From Bradyrhizobium tropiciagri (GTDB taxonomy: Bacteria; Pseudomonadota; Alphaproteobacteria; Rhizobiales; Xanthobacteraceae): 64,000 bases of DNA. Both the position numbers and the translations under genes were made by a program. Location: positions 248,001 through 312,000 of the forward strand of contig NZ_JAFCKH010000002.1 of NCBI RefSeq assembly GCF_018130505.1. The letters run 5' to 3'. The notes below the pieces were generated by a model that made no database searches, was not told the origin of the DNA, and worked only from the letters and a program-made list of their open reading frames with translations. This document shows positions 41,161-49,926 of the stretch, in pieces (the first letter of the stretch is position 1; every line of letters begins with the position of its first letter).

Positions 41161-42891
41161 TCACCCCGCACTCATGCCCTGCGCGCCGCCGAGCAGCTTG
41201 GCGTTGAGCCGGCCGCCGTCGAACAGCATCTCGCTGACGGCCGTGTCGATGTCGTCGGCGGTGACCGCCTGACCGCCGTCCCTGATGATGCTGGCCTGGG
41301 CGAGGCGGCGCATCAACTCCTTGATGAAGGCGGCACTGACGCCTGCGGTGCGCCGCACCGCCTCGTCGATAATCGGCGGCTCGAGCGGCAGGTCCTTGCC
41401 GTAGAGCCGGATCAGCTTGCCGCGGCCGATCTCGTCCGGCAGCGGCACTTCGATCGCCTGGTCGATGCGGCCGGGCCGGCCGGCCAGCGCGCTTTCCAGC
41501 TCCTCCGGCCGGTTGGTGGTGAGCATGAACAGGATGTCGCAATCCTCCTTCAGGCCGTCCATCTCGTTGAGCAGCTTGTTGAGCAGCGATTCCTCGCAGG
41601 GCCCGGCCATCTCCTCGCGGCTGCGCGCGATCAGGTCGACGTCCTCGATCACCACCATGCTCGGCTGCAGCAGGCGGGCGAGGCTCATATAGGCGTCGAG
41701 CAAGCCGACCTGCTCGGCGGTGATGATCAGCGTCGTATGGCCGGGCAGGTTGGTGGCGAGATAGCGGATGGTGTGGGTCTTGCCGGTGCCGGGCGGGCCG
41801 TAGAGCAGGACCCCCTTGCGGGTCGACTGGCCGAGCTTGCGCAGCAGTTCGCGGCTGCCGACGAAGTCGAGCACGTTGCGCTCGAGCAGCCGCAGCGTCC
41901 GGTCCGGCAGGATCACCGCGTCGCGCGCGACCGTCGGCAGGCGGTGCACGGTCACGCCCCGCGAGCGGCCGCGATAGTCGGCATCCGCGTCGAGCGACAG
42001 GATCTTGCCGCGGTAGGACCGCGCGGCATCGACCGCGGCCTCCAGGTCCGCAAATGTCCGCTGCACGAAGACGTTGCCGGCGGCGCCGGCGGGCACTGCA
42101 AGCTCGATCCGCAACACCGGCTCGCGGCCATAGTCGCGATGGAAGGCGAGCAGCACCGCGTAGCGCAAGTCGCCGCTGCGGCACAGCCATAGTCCGTTGA
42201 CCAGGCATTTCACCGGCTCGGCCTCGCCAATATCGACATCTTGGTATTGCGGCGGCGCGATCGCCGGCGCGTTGCTGCCGAATTTCATCAGCGCTGCGAT
42301 ATCAATCGTCTCGTAGCGACGTTCTTCATGGATACCGAAGAAATGGATCGGGTCGGCGAGCAGCCTATCGATCGCGAGCTGAACGTCGGCGCGCATGTGG
42401 CCGGGAAACTGCCGCGACCGCGTCAGGATCTGATTGCGCGGCAGTCCGGCAAAATGCCAATCGAGCGCGGTCACGGCATATTTGAACTCGTCGCCCGGAA
42501 GCTCTTCCGAGCTCCTTCTGACGGCCAACAGGCAATCGCTGCACAAGCACACCCTCCTGTCGTTGAGAAAGACAGTCGTTGCCGATCTTTGCGCTTCACA
42601 GAGATCGCAGGGGCGCACGGCATCGGCGGCCTCGGCCGTGATCAGCAGTGGCTGCTCGTCGTCGCGGATCAATTGCTCTGCGGCCTCCAGCAGCGCCCTG
42701 GCCACTTGAGCGGGAAACGGACCGCAAGTGATGCCGTACTGGTCTTCGATTTGCGCCGCGACCGTGATCGCTTCCCGCTCGGACTTGCCGAACACCACGC
42801 GTAGCAGATGCCGGACGAAGCGCAGCGGCGTATCGCCGTCGTCTCGGATGAAGAGGTTGACCGGCCCGGTCTCGGTGAAGACGTCGTGCAT
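41161..42891 (-). CDS. ClpS-like domain - ClpX-type zinc finger - AAA ATPase fusion
   Basis: A 576-residue protein of rare layout. Residues 10-77 resemble the ClpS adaptor (VNLFIRDDGDTPLRFVRHLL, RVVFGKSEREAI, ITCGPFPAQVARALLEAAEQ). Residues 95-120 form a C4 zinc finger with the ClpX spacing C-x2-C-x18-C-x2-C (C95, C98, C117, C120). Residues 130-340 are an unassigned linker domain. The AAA module has Walker A GPPGTGKT (365-372), Walker B MVVIEDVD (order E-D, as in Bcs1), sensor 1 TTN (458-460), arginine fingers R472/R475 (GRPGR) and a C-terminal lid. No peptidase domain is present. ATG 42891 follows GGAG. Confidence 0.85.
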   Translation of the reverse strand: MHDVFTETGPVNLFIRDDGDTPLRFVRHLLRVVFGKSEREAITVAAQIEDQYGITCGPFPAQVARALLEAAEQLIRDDEQPLLITAEAADAVRPCDLCEAQRSATTVFLNDRRVCLCSDCLLAVRRSSEELPGDEFKYAVTALDWHFAGLPRNQILTRSRQFPGHMRADVQLAIDRLLADPIHFFGIHEERRYETIDIAALMKFGSNAPAIAPPQYQDVDIGEAEPVKCLVNGLWLCRSGDLRYAVLLAFHRDYGREPVLRIELAVPAGAAGNVFVQRTFADLEAAVDAARSYRGKILSLDADADYRGRSRGVTVHRLPTVARDAVILPDRTLRLLERNVLDFVGSRELLRKLGQSTRKGVLLYGPPGTGKTHTIRYLATNLPGHTTLIITAEQVGLLDAYMSLARLLQPSMVVIEDVDLIARSREEMAGPCEESLLNKLLNEMDGLKEDCDILFMLTTNRPEELESALAGRPGRIDQAIEVPLPDEIGRGKLIRLYGKDLPLEPPIIDEAVRRTAGVSAAFIKELMRRLAQASIIRDGGQAVTADDIDTAVSEMLFDGGRLNAKLLGGAQGMSAG

Positions 42892-42940
42892 GCAAGCTCC
42901 AAACTGCAACTGGGATCAAAAGGAACAAAACTAGAACATC

Positions 42941-43057
42941 ATGAAGCCCAATGCCCGTCAAGCGAAAGATTTGCGCGATGCAGCCGTGGCGTGTGGCGAA
43001 GAGATGCGTCGTTTGCAAACTGGATTCGGAGAGTTCTTCGCGTTAAGCGCCGCCTAA
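42941..43057 (+). CDS. possible 38-residue small protein
   Basis: A small ORF in the 345-base divergent space between the ClpS-AAA gene and the mscS gene. The translation (MKPNARQAKDLRDAAVACGE, then EMRRLQTGFGEFFALSAA) is an amphipathic-helix type sequence and less Arg/Pro-biased than shadow frames. No well-placed ribosome site is seen (AGGA is about 17 bases upstream). The rest of the space, 43058-43236, shows nothing definite. Confidence 0.25.
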   Translation: MKPNARQAKDLRDAAVACGEEMRRLQTGFGEFFALSAA

Positions 43058-43236
43058 TACCTGTGACGCTTTTGTGCCGCGGCAAATTGCCAAGATCCAA
43101 ATGCCAAGACATCGCCGCTGCAGCGGCAAACTTCCGACACATCATCGGGGCGAAAAGGGGCGCATCGACATGATGCGAGCGCGAGGGCAGATTCCCCCAC
43201 GAATCGGCCGTCGCGCCATTTATTTATGAGGCTCTC

Positions 43237-45570
43237 GTGTCGCAGAAACTTCGTCTTGCGATTCTGCTCGCTCTCACGCTGTTCATCTCTCCGGCCTTCG
43301 CGCAGCCGCCCGCCAAACCGGCGCCGCCAACGCAGAATACCAGCGATGCGCTGACCCCCGAGCAGGCCAAGCGCGCGCTGGAGACGCTGCAGGACGACAA
43401 GAAGCGCGGCGAGATCATCAACACGCTGCGCGCGATCGCCACGGCCACGCCCCAAGCGCCGCAGCCGGCGCCGGAGCAGTCCCCGATTCCGCTCACCGCC
43501 GACAGCCTCGGCGCTCAACTGTTGTTGATGGTGTCCGAGCAGGTCACCGAGATCTCGCACGAGGTCGCCGATGTCGCGCGCACGCTGACGCATTTCCCGG
43601 CGTTCTATTACTGGTTCCTGCGTACCGCCAATGATCCCGCCGCCTATGGCCTGCTGATCGACATCGCCTGGAAGCTGGCGCTGGTGTTCGGCTGCGCGCT
43701 GGCGGCCGAATGGGTGGTGTTCCGTCTGATCAAGCGGCCGGTCGCGTTTCTGGAATCGCGGTTGCCGCAAACCGCGCGCGTGCCGGTGCAGGTGCTCGCG
43801 AGCGCCGATCCGCCGTCGTCGGTTGCCGACGTCACGCCGCAGGGCGAGCTGCAGCGCCGCCGGCTCAGCCTGGCGCGAGCCTGGCAGTCGCTGATCCGGC
43901 TGCCCTTCGTGCTTGGGCGGCTCGTGCTCGAATTGCTGCCGGTGATCGTCTTTGTCGGCGTCGCCACCGCGCTGCTCGGCACCGAGATCGGCGAGCAGTC
44001 GACCACGCGGCTCGTGATCCTCGCCGTGGTCAACGCCTATGCGTTCTCGCGCGCGCTGATCTGCGCGGTGCGGGCGCTGGCCGGTCCCTTCGGTCTGATC
44101 CGGGTTCGCGCCGAGACCGCCGCCTATATCGAGATCTGGGCGCGCCGCATCGTCGCCGTCGGCGTTTCCGGCATCTGCTTTGCCAATGTCGCGCTGCTGC
44201 TCGGCCTGCACCGCGCCGGCTATGCCGCGATCCTGCGCCTCGTGATGCTGGTGGTGCATCTGTTCGTCGTCGTCATCATCCTGCAATGCCGCCGCCAGGT
44301 CGCGGACGCCATCCGCGCGCCGGCCGACCGCAGCGGCCTCGCGGCGCGGATGCGCAACCGCGTCGCCAGCCTCTGGCATGTGCTGGCGATCGCGCTCGAT
44401 CTCGCGCTGTGGGCGGTGTGGGCGCTCAACATCCGCAACGGCTATTCGCTGCTGCTGCAATATTTCGTCGGCACCATCGCGGTGCTGCTGATCACGCGCC
44501 TCGTCACCATGGTGGTGCTGAGCCTGATCGACCGCGGCTTCCGCATCTCGCCGGATCTGCTGCAGCGGTTCCCGGGACTGGAGTCGCGTGCCAACCGCTA
44601 TCTGCCGCTGCTGCGCAAGGTGGTGACGGCGATCATCGCCTTCATCGGCTTCGTCGCGCTGCTCGAGGTCTGGGGCGTCGACGCCATCGTCTGGTTCTAT
44701 GGCGGCCAGATCGGCTCCAGGCTGATCTCGGCGCTGGTGACGATCGGCATCGCCGCGTTCGCCGCCGCGGTGATCTGGGAGGCCGCCAATGCGCTGATGG
44801 ACCGCCAGATCAACACGCTGTCGCGCGAGGGGCACTTCGCCCGCGCCGCGCGCCTGCGCACCTTCCAGCCGATGCTGCGCACCGCGCTGTTCTGCATCAT
44901 CGTCGCGGTGGTCGGCCTCACCGCGCTGAGCGAGATCGGCGTCAATGTCGCGCCGCTGCTCGCCGGCGCCGGCATCGTCGGCATCGCGATCGGCTTCGGC
45001 TCGCAGAAGCTGGTGCAGGACCTCATCACCGGCCTGTTCCTGTTGATCGAGAACACCGTGCAGGTCGGCGACACCGTCACCGTGTCCGGCCTCTCCGGCG
45101 TGGTCGAGAACGTCTCGATTCGCACCATGCGGCTACGCGCCGGCGACGGCTCGGTGCATGTCGTGCCGTTCAGCGCGGTGACGACGATCACCAATTCCAG
45201 CCGCGGCGCCGGCAATGCCTCCGTGAGCATCAACGTCGCCTACAAGGAGGACACCGACCGCGCCGGCCAGATCCTCAAGGACATCGTCGCCGAGATGCGC
45301 CAGGCGCCGGAATTCCGCGCGCTGATCCGCGGCGATCTCGAATTGTGGGGCGTCGACAAGGTCGACGGCGCGATGGTGACGATCGTCGGCCAGATCCGCT
45401 GCACCGACGGCGGCCGCTGGGCCGTGCAGCGCGAGTTCAACCGCCGCATGAAGCGCCGCTTCCAGGAGGAGGGGATCGAGATCGCCTCCACCGGCCAGAC
45501 CATCCTGATGCAGCTTCCGCCGCCGCCGGAGCCGGAGGCCGGCGCGATGCCGCGCCGCGCGGCGGGGTGA
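43237..45570 (+). CDS. large mechanosensitive ion channel (MscS family)
   Basis: A 777-residue channel. It has signal peptide 1-22 (AFA-QP). A periplasmic, Gln/Pro/Ala-rich N-terminal region extends to about 115. About ten membrane helices fill residues 125-590. The C-terminal MscS core includes LLAGAGIVGIAIGFGSQKLV (pore helix), QDLITGLFLLIENTVQVGDT, VTVSGLSGVVENVSIRTMRL and a cytoplasmic domain to 760. It relieves osmotic pressure. GTG start, with GAGG 5 bases upstream. A strong terminator follows its stop. Confidence 0.9.
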   Translation: MSQKLRLAILLALTLFISPAFAQPPAKPAPPTQNTSDALTPEQAKRALETLQDDKKRGEIINTLRAIATATPQAPQPAPEQSPIPLTADSLGAQLLLMVSEQVTEISHEVADVARTLTHFPAFYYWFLRTANDPAAYGLLIDIAWKLALVFGCALAAEWVVFRLIKRPVAFLESRLPQTARVPVQVLASADPPSSVADVTPQGELQRRRLSLARAWQSLIRLPFVLGRLVLELLPVIVFVGVATALLGTEIGEQSTTRLVILAVVNAYAFSRALICAVRALAGPFGLIRVRAETAAYIEIWARRIVAVGVSGICFANVALLLGLHRAGYAAILRLVMLVVHLFVVVIILQCRRQVADAIRAPADRSGLAARMRNRVASLWHVLAIALDLALWAVWALNIRNGYSLLLQYFVGTIAVLLITRLVTMVVLSLIDRGFRISPDLLQRFPGLESRANRYLPLLRKVVTAIIAFIGFVALLEVWGVDAIVWFYGGQIGSRLISALVTIGIAAFAAAVIWEAANALMDRQINTLSREGHFARAARLRTFQPMLRTALFCIIVAVVGLTALSEIGVNVAPLLAGAGIVGIAIGFGSQKLVQDLITGLFLLIENTVQVGDTVTVSGLSGVVENVSIRTMRLRAGDGSVHVVPFSAVTTITNSSRGAGNASVSINVAYKEDTDRAGQILKDIVAEMRQAPEFRALIRGDLELWGVDKVDGAMVTIVGQIRCTDGGRWAVQREFNRRMKRRFQEEGIEIASTGQTILMQLPPPPEPEAGAMPRRAAG

Positions 45571-45602
45571 CCCGTCAAGCGTAAACCCAACGCGACAACC
45601 CG

Positions 45603-45634
45603 AAAGCCGCGCATCGCATGCGCGGCTTTTGTTT
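45603..45634 (+). terminator. rho-independent terminator after mscS
   Basis: Perfect 12-base stem AAAGCCGCGCAT/ATGCGCGGCTTT (45603-45614 and 45618-45629) with loop CGC, followed by TGTTTT. It begins 32 bases after the mscS stop. Confidence 0.9.
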
Positions 45635-45778
45635 TGATTTGATGACATGCGTTCGCCGGATGGAACCGCGCGCATCACCCGGACGGATGATGACGCATGG
45701 TAGCGGCTTGCCGTATTGCCGAACCGTCATCTCCGCCCGGCCGTCGCCGGTGATCTCGATCACGCGGGAGGTTTTGCG

Positions 45779-46036
45779 ATGACCAGGCTGTCGGCTGTCG
45801 GAGCGCGTTCCCCGGTGCGTGCGCATCATCTGCCTGCGGAAGACCGTTTGACCTACCGGCGATGGGCGCGCCGCGCGGCCATTGCCTATTGTATCATCAT
45901 CGCCGTGCTGGCGATCGGCCTGTCCCTGCACGACCGGGGCGATGCGCAACTCGCAAGTCGCGATCAAACCACCGGAACCGGAACTGCGATGAAGGCAGCG
46001 CCGCGAGTGACCGGAACCATCATCACGCACCAATAG
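45779..46036 (+). CDS. small single-pass membrane protein
   Basis: An 85-residue protein with basic N-terminus (RLTYRRWARRAAIAYCIII), one hydrophobic helix at about 33-50 (AIAYCIIIAVLAIGLSL), and a polar Thr/Gly/Ala-rich tail. GGGAGG 8 bases upstream supports the ATG. No known family. It is an isolated gene between the mscS terminator and the LuxR-type regulator. Confidence 0.55.
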   Translation: MTRLSAVGARSPVRAHHLPAEDRLTYRRWARRAAIAYCIIIAVLAIGLSLHDRGDAQLASRDQTTGTGTAMKAAPRVTGTIITHQ

Positions 46037-46231
46037 CCGGATCGTTTTCGGCCGCGAATGTGAAGCAGTTCATGGCGCAGGCAGCGCAGTCCGCGTAACA
46101 TAGGGAGATTGCAAACAGGCGAATTTTGACCGAGCGCTGCCGTCACCCGAACGGGTGATATGCCGAGGGGCAAAGTCCTTTGTCGAAAGCGTACCCCTCA
46201 GGCGGAGCGGCGGCCTCGGAAGGGGGCGCAG

Positions 46232-47371
46232 GTGAATTTCTCCGGCGAGAAGATCGATCGGGTCCTCGACCTGATCTACGACGCGGCGGCCGAGAATGAA
46301 TTGTGGGCCGATGCGCTCACCGCGGTCGCCGACCTGACGCACAGCGAAGGCGGCATCCTGTTCGGCCAGTCGTTCACCGCACAGAAGATCTATTTCGACT
46401 TCAACGGCAGGCTCGATGAAACCTGCAACCGCGCCTACCAGGAGCGGCACATGCGCAATCCGTGGTCCGCCTACATGGAGCGCCAGCCGGTGGGACGGCT
46501 GGTGTCGTCGGACCAGGCGATCGAGGTCGCGGAGCTGCGCAAGTCGGCGTTCTACGACGAAGTGCTGCGGCCGCAGGGCATCGCGCATAACGGAATGATG
46601 GCGCTCGCCGCCAAGGAGGATTTTCGTGCCGCCTTCAACATGTGCCGGAGCGAGCGGGACGGCCCGCATGACGACGAGGAGCAGCGGCTGCTGGAATGGC
46701 TGTCGCCGCATCTCTGCCGTTCGGTGACACTGGGATTTCGGATCGACGGCTACCTCGCCATGCAGCACGCGGCATTCGACGTCCTGGAGCGGCTGTCCGA
46801 CGGCGTCATCGTGCTCGACCGCCGGTTGCGGGTGTCGTTCGCCAATGCCGCCGCGCGCCGCTTCGCCGCCGAGGGCCTGTTGCGGCTGCAGCAGGCGGTC
46901 GCGACCTATTCGATCTCGCATTCGCAGCGGCTCGCCGAACTGATGCGCTCGGCGCAGCAGGGATCGGCCGGCGGCACCATGAGCCTGCCGCACAATGCCG
47001 ACGGGCGGCTGCTCACCATCCTCGCCACCTCGGTCCGCAGCAAGGATCTCGGCCGGCTCTCGGATGCCGGCGTGAAGGATGCGGCGGTGCTGCTGTTCGT
47101 GATCGATCCGGCGGCCCGGCGCGCGATCCCGCTGGCGCAGCTGATGGATGCCTACGGGCTGACCCAAGCCGAAGCGCGGGTGGCACTCGCGGCGTCGTCC
47201 GGCAACACCATCGTCGAGACCGCGCAGCTGCTGAAGCTGTCGCCCAACACCATCAAGACGCATCTGCGGCGCGTGTTCGCCAAGACCGCGACCGCACGCC
47301 AGGCCGAACTCGCCGGCCTGATCGCCGCGGTCGGCAGCGTGCGCATCGGCGAGACCGACACCGGATCGTGA
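46232..47371 (+). CDS. LuxR-type HTH regulator with N-terminal PAS-like sensor
   Basis: A 379-residue regulator. The N-terminal region (1-180) is an unassigned sensor domain (KIDRVLDLIYDAAAENELWA, FDFNGRLDETCNRAYQERHM). A PAS-like segment lies at about 195-230 (VLERLSDGVIVLDRRLRVSF, ANAAARRF). The LuxR HTH is at about 315-365 (LTQAEARVALAASSGNTIVE, TAQLLKLSPNTIKTHLRRVF). GTG at 46232 is preferred because GGAAGGGGG lies 8 bases upstream; the frame is open to ATG 46160. The target is unknown; it precedes flavin monooxygenase genes. Confidence 0.8.
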   Translation: MNFSGEKIDRVLDLIYDAAAENELWADALTAVADLTHSEGGILFGQSFTAQKIYFDFNGRLDETCNRAYQERHMRNPWSAYMERQPVGRLVSSDQAIEVAELRKSAFYDEVLRPQGIAHNGMMALAAKEDFRAAFNMCRSERDGPHDDEEQRLLEWLSPHLCRSVTLGFRIDGYLAMQHAAFDVLERLSDGVIVLDRRLRVSFANAAARRFAAEGLLRLQQAVATYSISHSQRLAELMRSAQQGSAGGTMSLPHNADGRLLTILATSVRSKDLGRLSDAGVKDAAVLLFVIDPAARRAIPLAQLMDAYGLTQAEARVALAASSGNTIVETAQLLKLSPNTIKTHLRRVFAKTATARQAELAGLIAAVGSVRIGETDTGS

Positions 47372-47398
47372 GATAGCAGGTGGGCGGGGCTCCGATCA

Positions 47399-47617
47399 CC
47401 TCGCCCCGCGTGCGGGGAGAGGTCGGAACGCATCGATAGATGCGTTCCGGGTGAGGGGGAGTCTCCGCGAATCCAGCTATCACCGTATTTGCGGAGGCAG
47501 CCCCTCACCCCAACCCTCTCCCCGTAAGAACGGGGCGAGGGAGCGCGCTGCCGTCGCGTCGTAGTTCAAGGCGCTCTCTCGTCTCACCGTTGCGACAGCG
47601 TCTTGCGACCGTGAGAC
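47399..47617. repeat. intergenic inverted-repeat elements in the 412-base gap
   Basis: The gap 47372-47783 has no gene. 47399-47469 and 47489-47541 are oppositely oriented versions of one element (CTCGCCCCG...CGGGGAGAGG...GTGAGGGG...TCCGC), the left copy carrying an extra hairpin GGAACGCAT/ATGCGTTCC. A separate inverted repeat lies at 47581-47617 (GTCTCACC.../...CGTGAGAC). They look like dispersed rhizobial palindromic elements. The remainder to 47783 should hold the promoter of the monooxygenase genes. Confidence 0.65.
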
Positions 47618-47783
47618 GGCGGAGCGCGTGCGCGCCGACGCAGCGGCCGTAGGCGGCCGAAAAGCGCGCGTTTCTCCGGCGTCTCCGTGATTTCCTCGCT
47701 GGCACAGCGCTTGCTCAACGCATCGGTGAATGCGCGGCAAGACGCATTGCACGACTGTGTCTTAACACCAGAAGGAAACACAC

Positions 47784-48884
47784 ATGGAGCTTGGATATTT
47801 CACCATGCCCTCACACCCGCCGGAGTGCGGATTGAAGGAGGGCCACGACTGGGATCTGCAGACCCTGCGCTGGCTCGATGAGCTCGGCTACCAGGAGGCC
47901 TGGATCGGCGAGCATCACACCGCGCCGTGGGAGCCGCATCCGTCGCCCGATCTGTTGATCGCGCAGGCGCTGTTGCAGACCAAGAATTTGCGCATCGGGC
48001 CCGGCGGTTTCCTGCTGCCCTATCATCACCCCGCTGAACTCGCGAACCGCGTCGCGATGCTCGATCACCTCTCGAACGGCCGCCTGAACTTCGGCGTCGC
48101 CGCGTCGGGCCTGCCGAGCGACTGGGCGATGTTCAACGTCGACGGCATGTCTGGCCAGAACCGCGACATGACGCGCGAGGCGCTCGAGATCATCTTGAAA
48201 CTCTGGACCGAGCCGGCGCCGTTCACCCACAAGGGCAAGTACTGGACGGTGAGCAAGCCGGACACGATGTTCGACTTCCTCAAGCCGCACATCAAGCCGC
48301 AGCAGGCGCCGCATCCGCCGATCGGCGTCGCCGGGCTGTCGAAGAATTCGGATACGCTGAAACTCGCCGGCGAGCGTGGTTTCATCCCGATGAGCCTCAA
48401 CCTCAACCCGGCCTATGTCGGCAGCCACTGGGACTCGGTCGAGGCCGGCGCGGCCAAGACCGGCCGCAAGCCGAGCCGCAAGGACTGGCGGCTGGTGCGC
48501 GAGGTGTTCGTCGCCGACACCGACGAGGAGGCCTGGAAGCTCTCGACCGGCGACATGATGGGCCGGATGATGGGCGAATACTTCCTGCCGCTGCTCGGCC
48601 ATTTCGGCTTCAAGGACTATCTGAAGCACGCGCCCGACGTGCCGGACAGCGACGTCACCGTCGAATATTGCGCGCGCCGGAATTGGATCGTCGGCTCGCC
48701 CAAGACGGTCACCGAAAAGATCGAGAAGATCTATCAGGAGGTCGGCGGCTTCGGCGTGCTCTTGGTGTTCGGCTTCGACTACAAGCACAAGCCGGAGGCC
48801 TGGCGGCACTCGCTGGACCTGCTCAAGAACGAGGTGATGCCGAAGCTCAAGCACCTCGGCGCCGAGTTTGAGAAGGCTGCATGA
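47784..48884 (+). CDS. LLM-class flavin-dependent monooxygenase
   Basis: A 366-residue luciferase-like TIM-barrel protein: MELGYFTMPSHPPE, LDELGYQEAWIGEHHTAPWE, GPGGFLLPYHHPAELANRVA, MLDHLSNGRLNFGVAASGLP, a substrate loop, and TVTEKIEKIYQEVGGFGVLL. Such enzymes use reduced flavin from a separate reductase to oxidise organic substrates. The adjacent flavin reductase gene (78 bases downstream) supports a two-component monooxygenase. The substrate is unknown. Confidence 0.9.
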   Translation: MELGYFTMPSHPPECGLKEGHDWDLQTLRWLDELGYQEAWIGEHHTAPWEPHPSPDLLIAQALLQTKNLRIGPGGFLLPYHHPAELANRVAMLDHLSNGRLNFGVAASGLPSDWAMFNVDGMSGQNRDMTREALEIILKLWTEPAPFTHKGKYWTVSKPDTMFDFLKPHIKPQQAPHPPIGVAGLSKNSDTLKLAGERGFIPMSLNLNPAYVGSHWDSVEAGAAKTGRKPSRKDWRLVREVFVADTDEEAWKLSTGDMMGRMMGEYFLPLLGHFGFKDYLKHAPDVPDSDVTVEYCARRNWIVGSPKTVTEKIEKIYQEVGGFGVLLVFGFDYKHKPEAWRHSLDLLKNEVMPKLKHLGAEFEKAA

Positions 48885-48962
48885 CAGCCAAGCGGGGTGC
48901 GGGCTTGCCTCGCACCCCGTGTTCCATATGTTACGGAAAGTCTTTGTTTTCCGAGGTCAGGC

Positions 48963-49517
48963 ATGTCGGTCGACGCACAGGGTTTCAAGCAGGCCATGCG
49001 GCATTGCGCCGGCGCGGTTGCGCTGGTGACGGTGGGCAGGGAGCCCGGAAAGCGTACCGGGCTGACTGTGACCTCGGCCTGCTCGCTGTCCGACAACCCG
49101 CCCTCGGTGCTGGTCTGCGTTAACCGTAACGCCAGCGCCCATGAGCGCATCCGCGAGGAGCGCCATTTCGTCATCAACTTCCTGAACGAGGAGCACGCGC
49201 TGCTGGCGCTGACCTTCTCCGGCCAGAAGGGCGTCAACGGCGACGACCGCTTTGCATTCGGCCGCTGGACCACCGGCGCCACCGGCGCGCCGGTGCTGGA
49301 AGACGCGGTCGCCGCGTTCGATTGTGTGCTGAGCCAGGAGCTGGAGACCAAAACCCATTCGGTCTTCATCGGCGAGGTCAAGCATGTCCGCGCGGTGACG
49401 ACGGTCGATCCCCTGATCTACCTGCGCAGCGGCTTTCAGAGCGTGCGGAACATCCACGATCCGGTCGTGCTCGGCGACCTCGACGCGCGCCGCGTCAGCT
49501 GGAACGAGTTTTCCTGA
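48963..49517 (+). CDS. flavin reductase (NADH:FMN oxidoreductase) component
   Basis: A 184-residue split-barrel flavin reductase of the HpaC/RutF kind: FKQAMRHCAGAVALVTVGRE, TGLTVTSACSLSDNPPSVLV, CVNRNASAHERIREERHFVI, FNVL-like NFLNEEHALLAL, then FDCVLSQELETKTHSVFIGE. It would provide reduced FMN/FAD to the monooxygenase encoded upstream. ATG 48963 follows GAGG in CCGAGGTCAGGC. Confidence 0.9.
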   Translation: MSVDAQGFKQAMRHCAGAVALVTVGREPGKRTGLTVTSACSLSDNPPSVLVCVNRNASAHERIREERHFVINFLNEEHALLALTFSGQKGVNGDDRFAFGRWTTGATGAPVLEDAVAAFDCVLSQELETKTHSVFIGEVKHVRAVTTVDPLIYLRSGFQSVRNIHDPVVLGDLDARRVSWNEFS

Positions 49518-49524
49518 CGTTTTC

Positions 49525-49926
49525 CTATTTCAGCCACACCAGCATCGGCACCGGCGCACGCCCCTCACACGACAGCGTCCCCTCATAGGCGTGCGTCTTG
49601 CGCGCGCTGTACTTGCAGGGGGCATCGTCCAGCACCAGCTCCGCCGTCACCTGCGCGCTGGAGCCCGCGACTTGCAGCCGGATCTCGCCGGCCCGTTCAT
49701 CCGGTCCGTCCTGGGTGCAGATCCCGACATGCTTCATCTTCAGCGGACCGGCGAATTGCTTCGCCGGCCCCTCGCTTTCGGTGAGATTGCCGGTCAACTC
49801 CCATTCACCGAGAACGCCTGCCTGCGCCAGGAACTCCATCGCGCGGAGATCCGGCGCGTGGCAAAGCCAGAGCGCGGCGGCGCCTGATAGCGCCGCCCAA
49901 ACGTCGCGCCGGATCATCCGCGGCAT
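49525..49926 (-). CDS. secreted hypothetical protein
   Basis: A 133-residue exported protein with signal sequence to about residue 29 (WAALSGAAALWLCHAPDLRA). The mature part is a predicted beta-barrel or sandwich (VLGEWELTGNLTESEGPAKQ, MKHVGICTQDGPDERAGEIR, APCKYSARKTHAYEGTLSCE) with three Cys residues after the signal. The GEWEL start recalls protease-inhibitor/lipocalin-like folds, but the match is weak. Its ATG overlaps the stop of the TPR gene by one base, so the two are co-translated. Confidence 0.65.
   Translation of the reverse strand: MPRMIRRDVWAALSGAAALWLCHAPDLRAMEFLAQAGVLGEWELTGNLTESEGPAKQFAGPLKMKHVGICTQDGPDERAGEIRLQVAGSSAQVTAELVLDDAPCKYSARKTHAYEGTLSCEGRAPVPMLVWLK

Noticed and set aside
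43710-45584. 624-codon plus-strand frame overlapping mscS
   Set aside because: It is an alternate frame of the MscS gene, with Arg/Ala low-complexity sequence.
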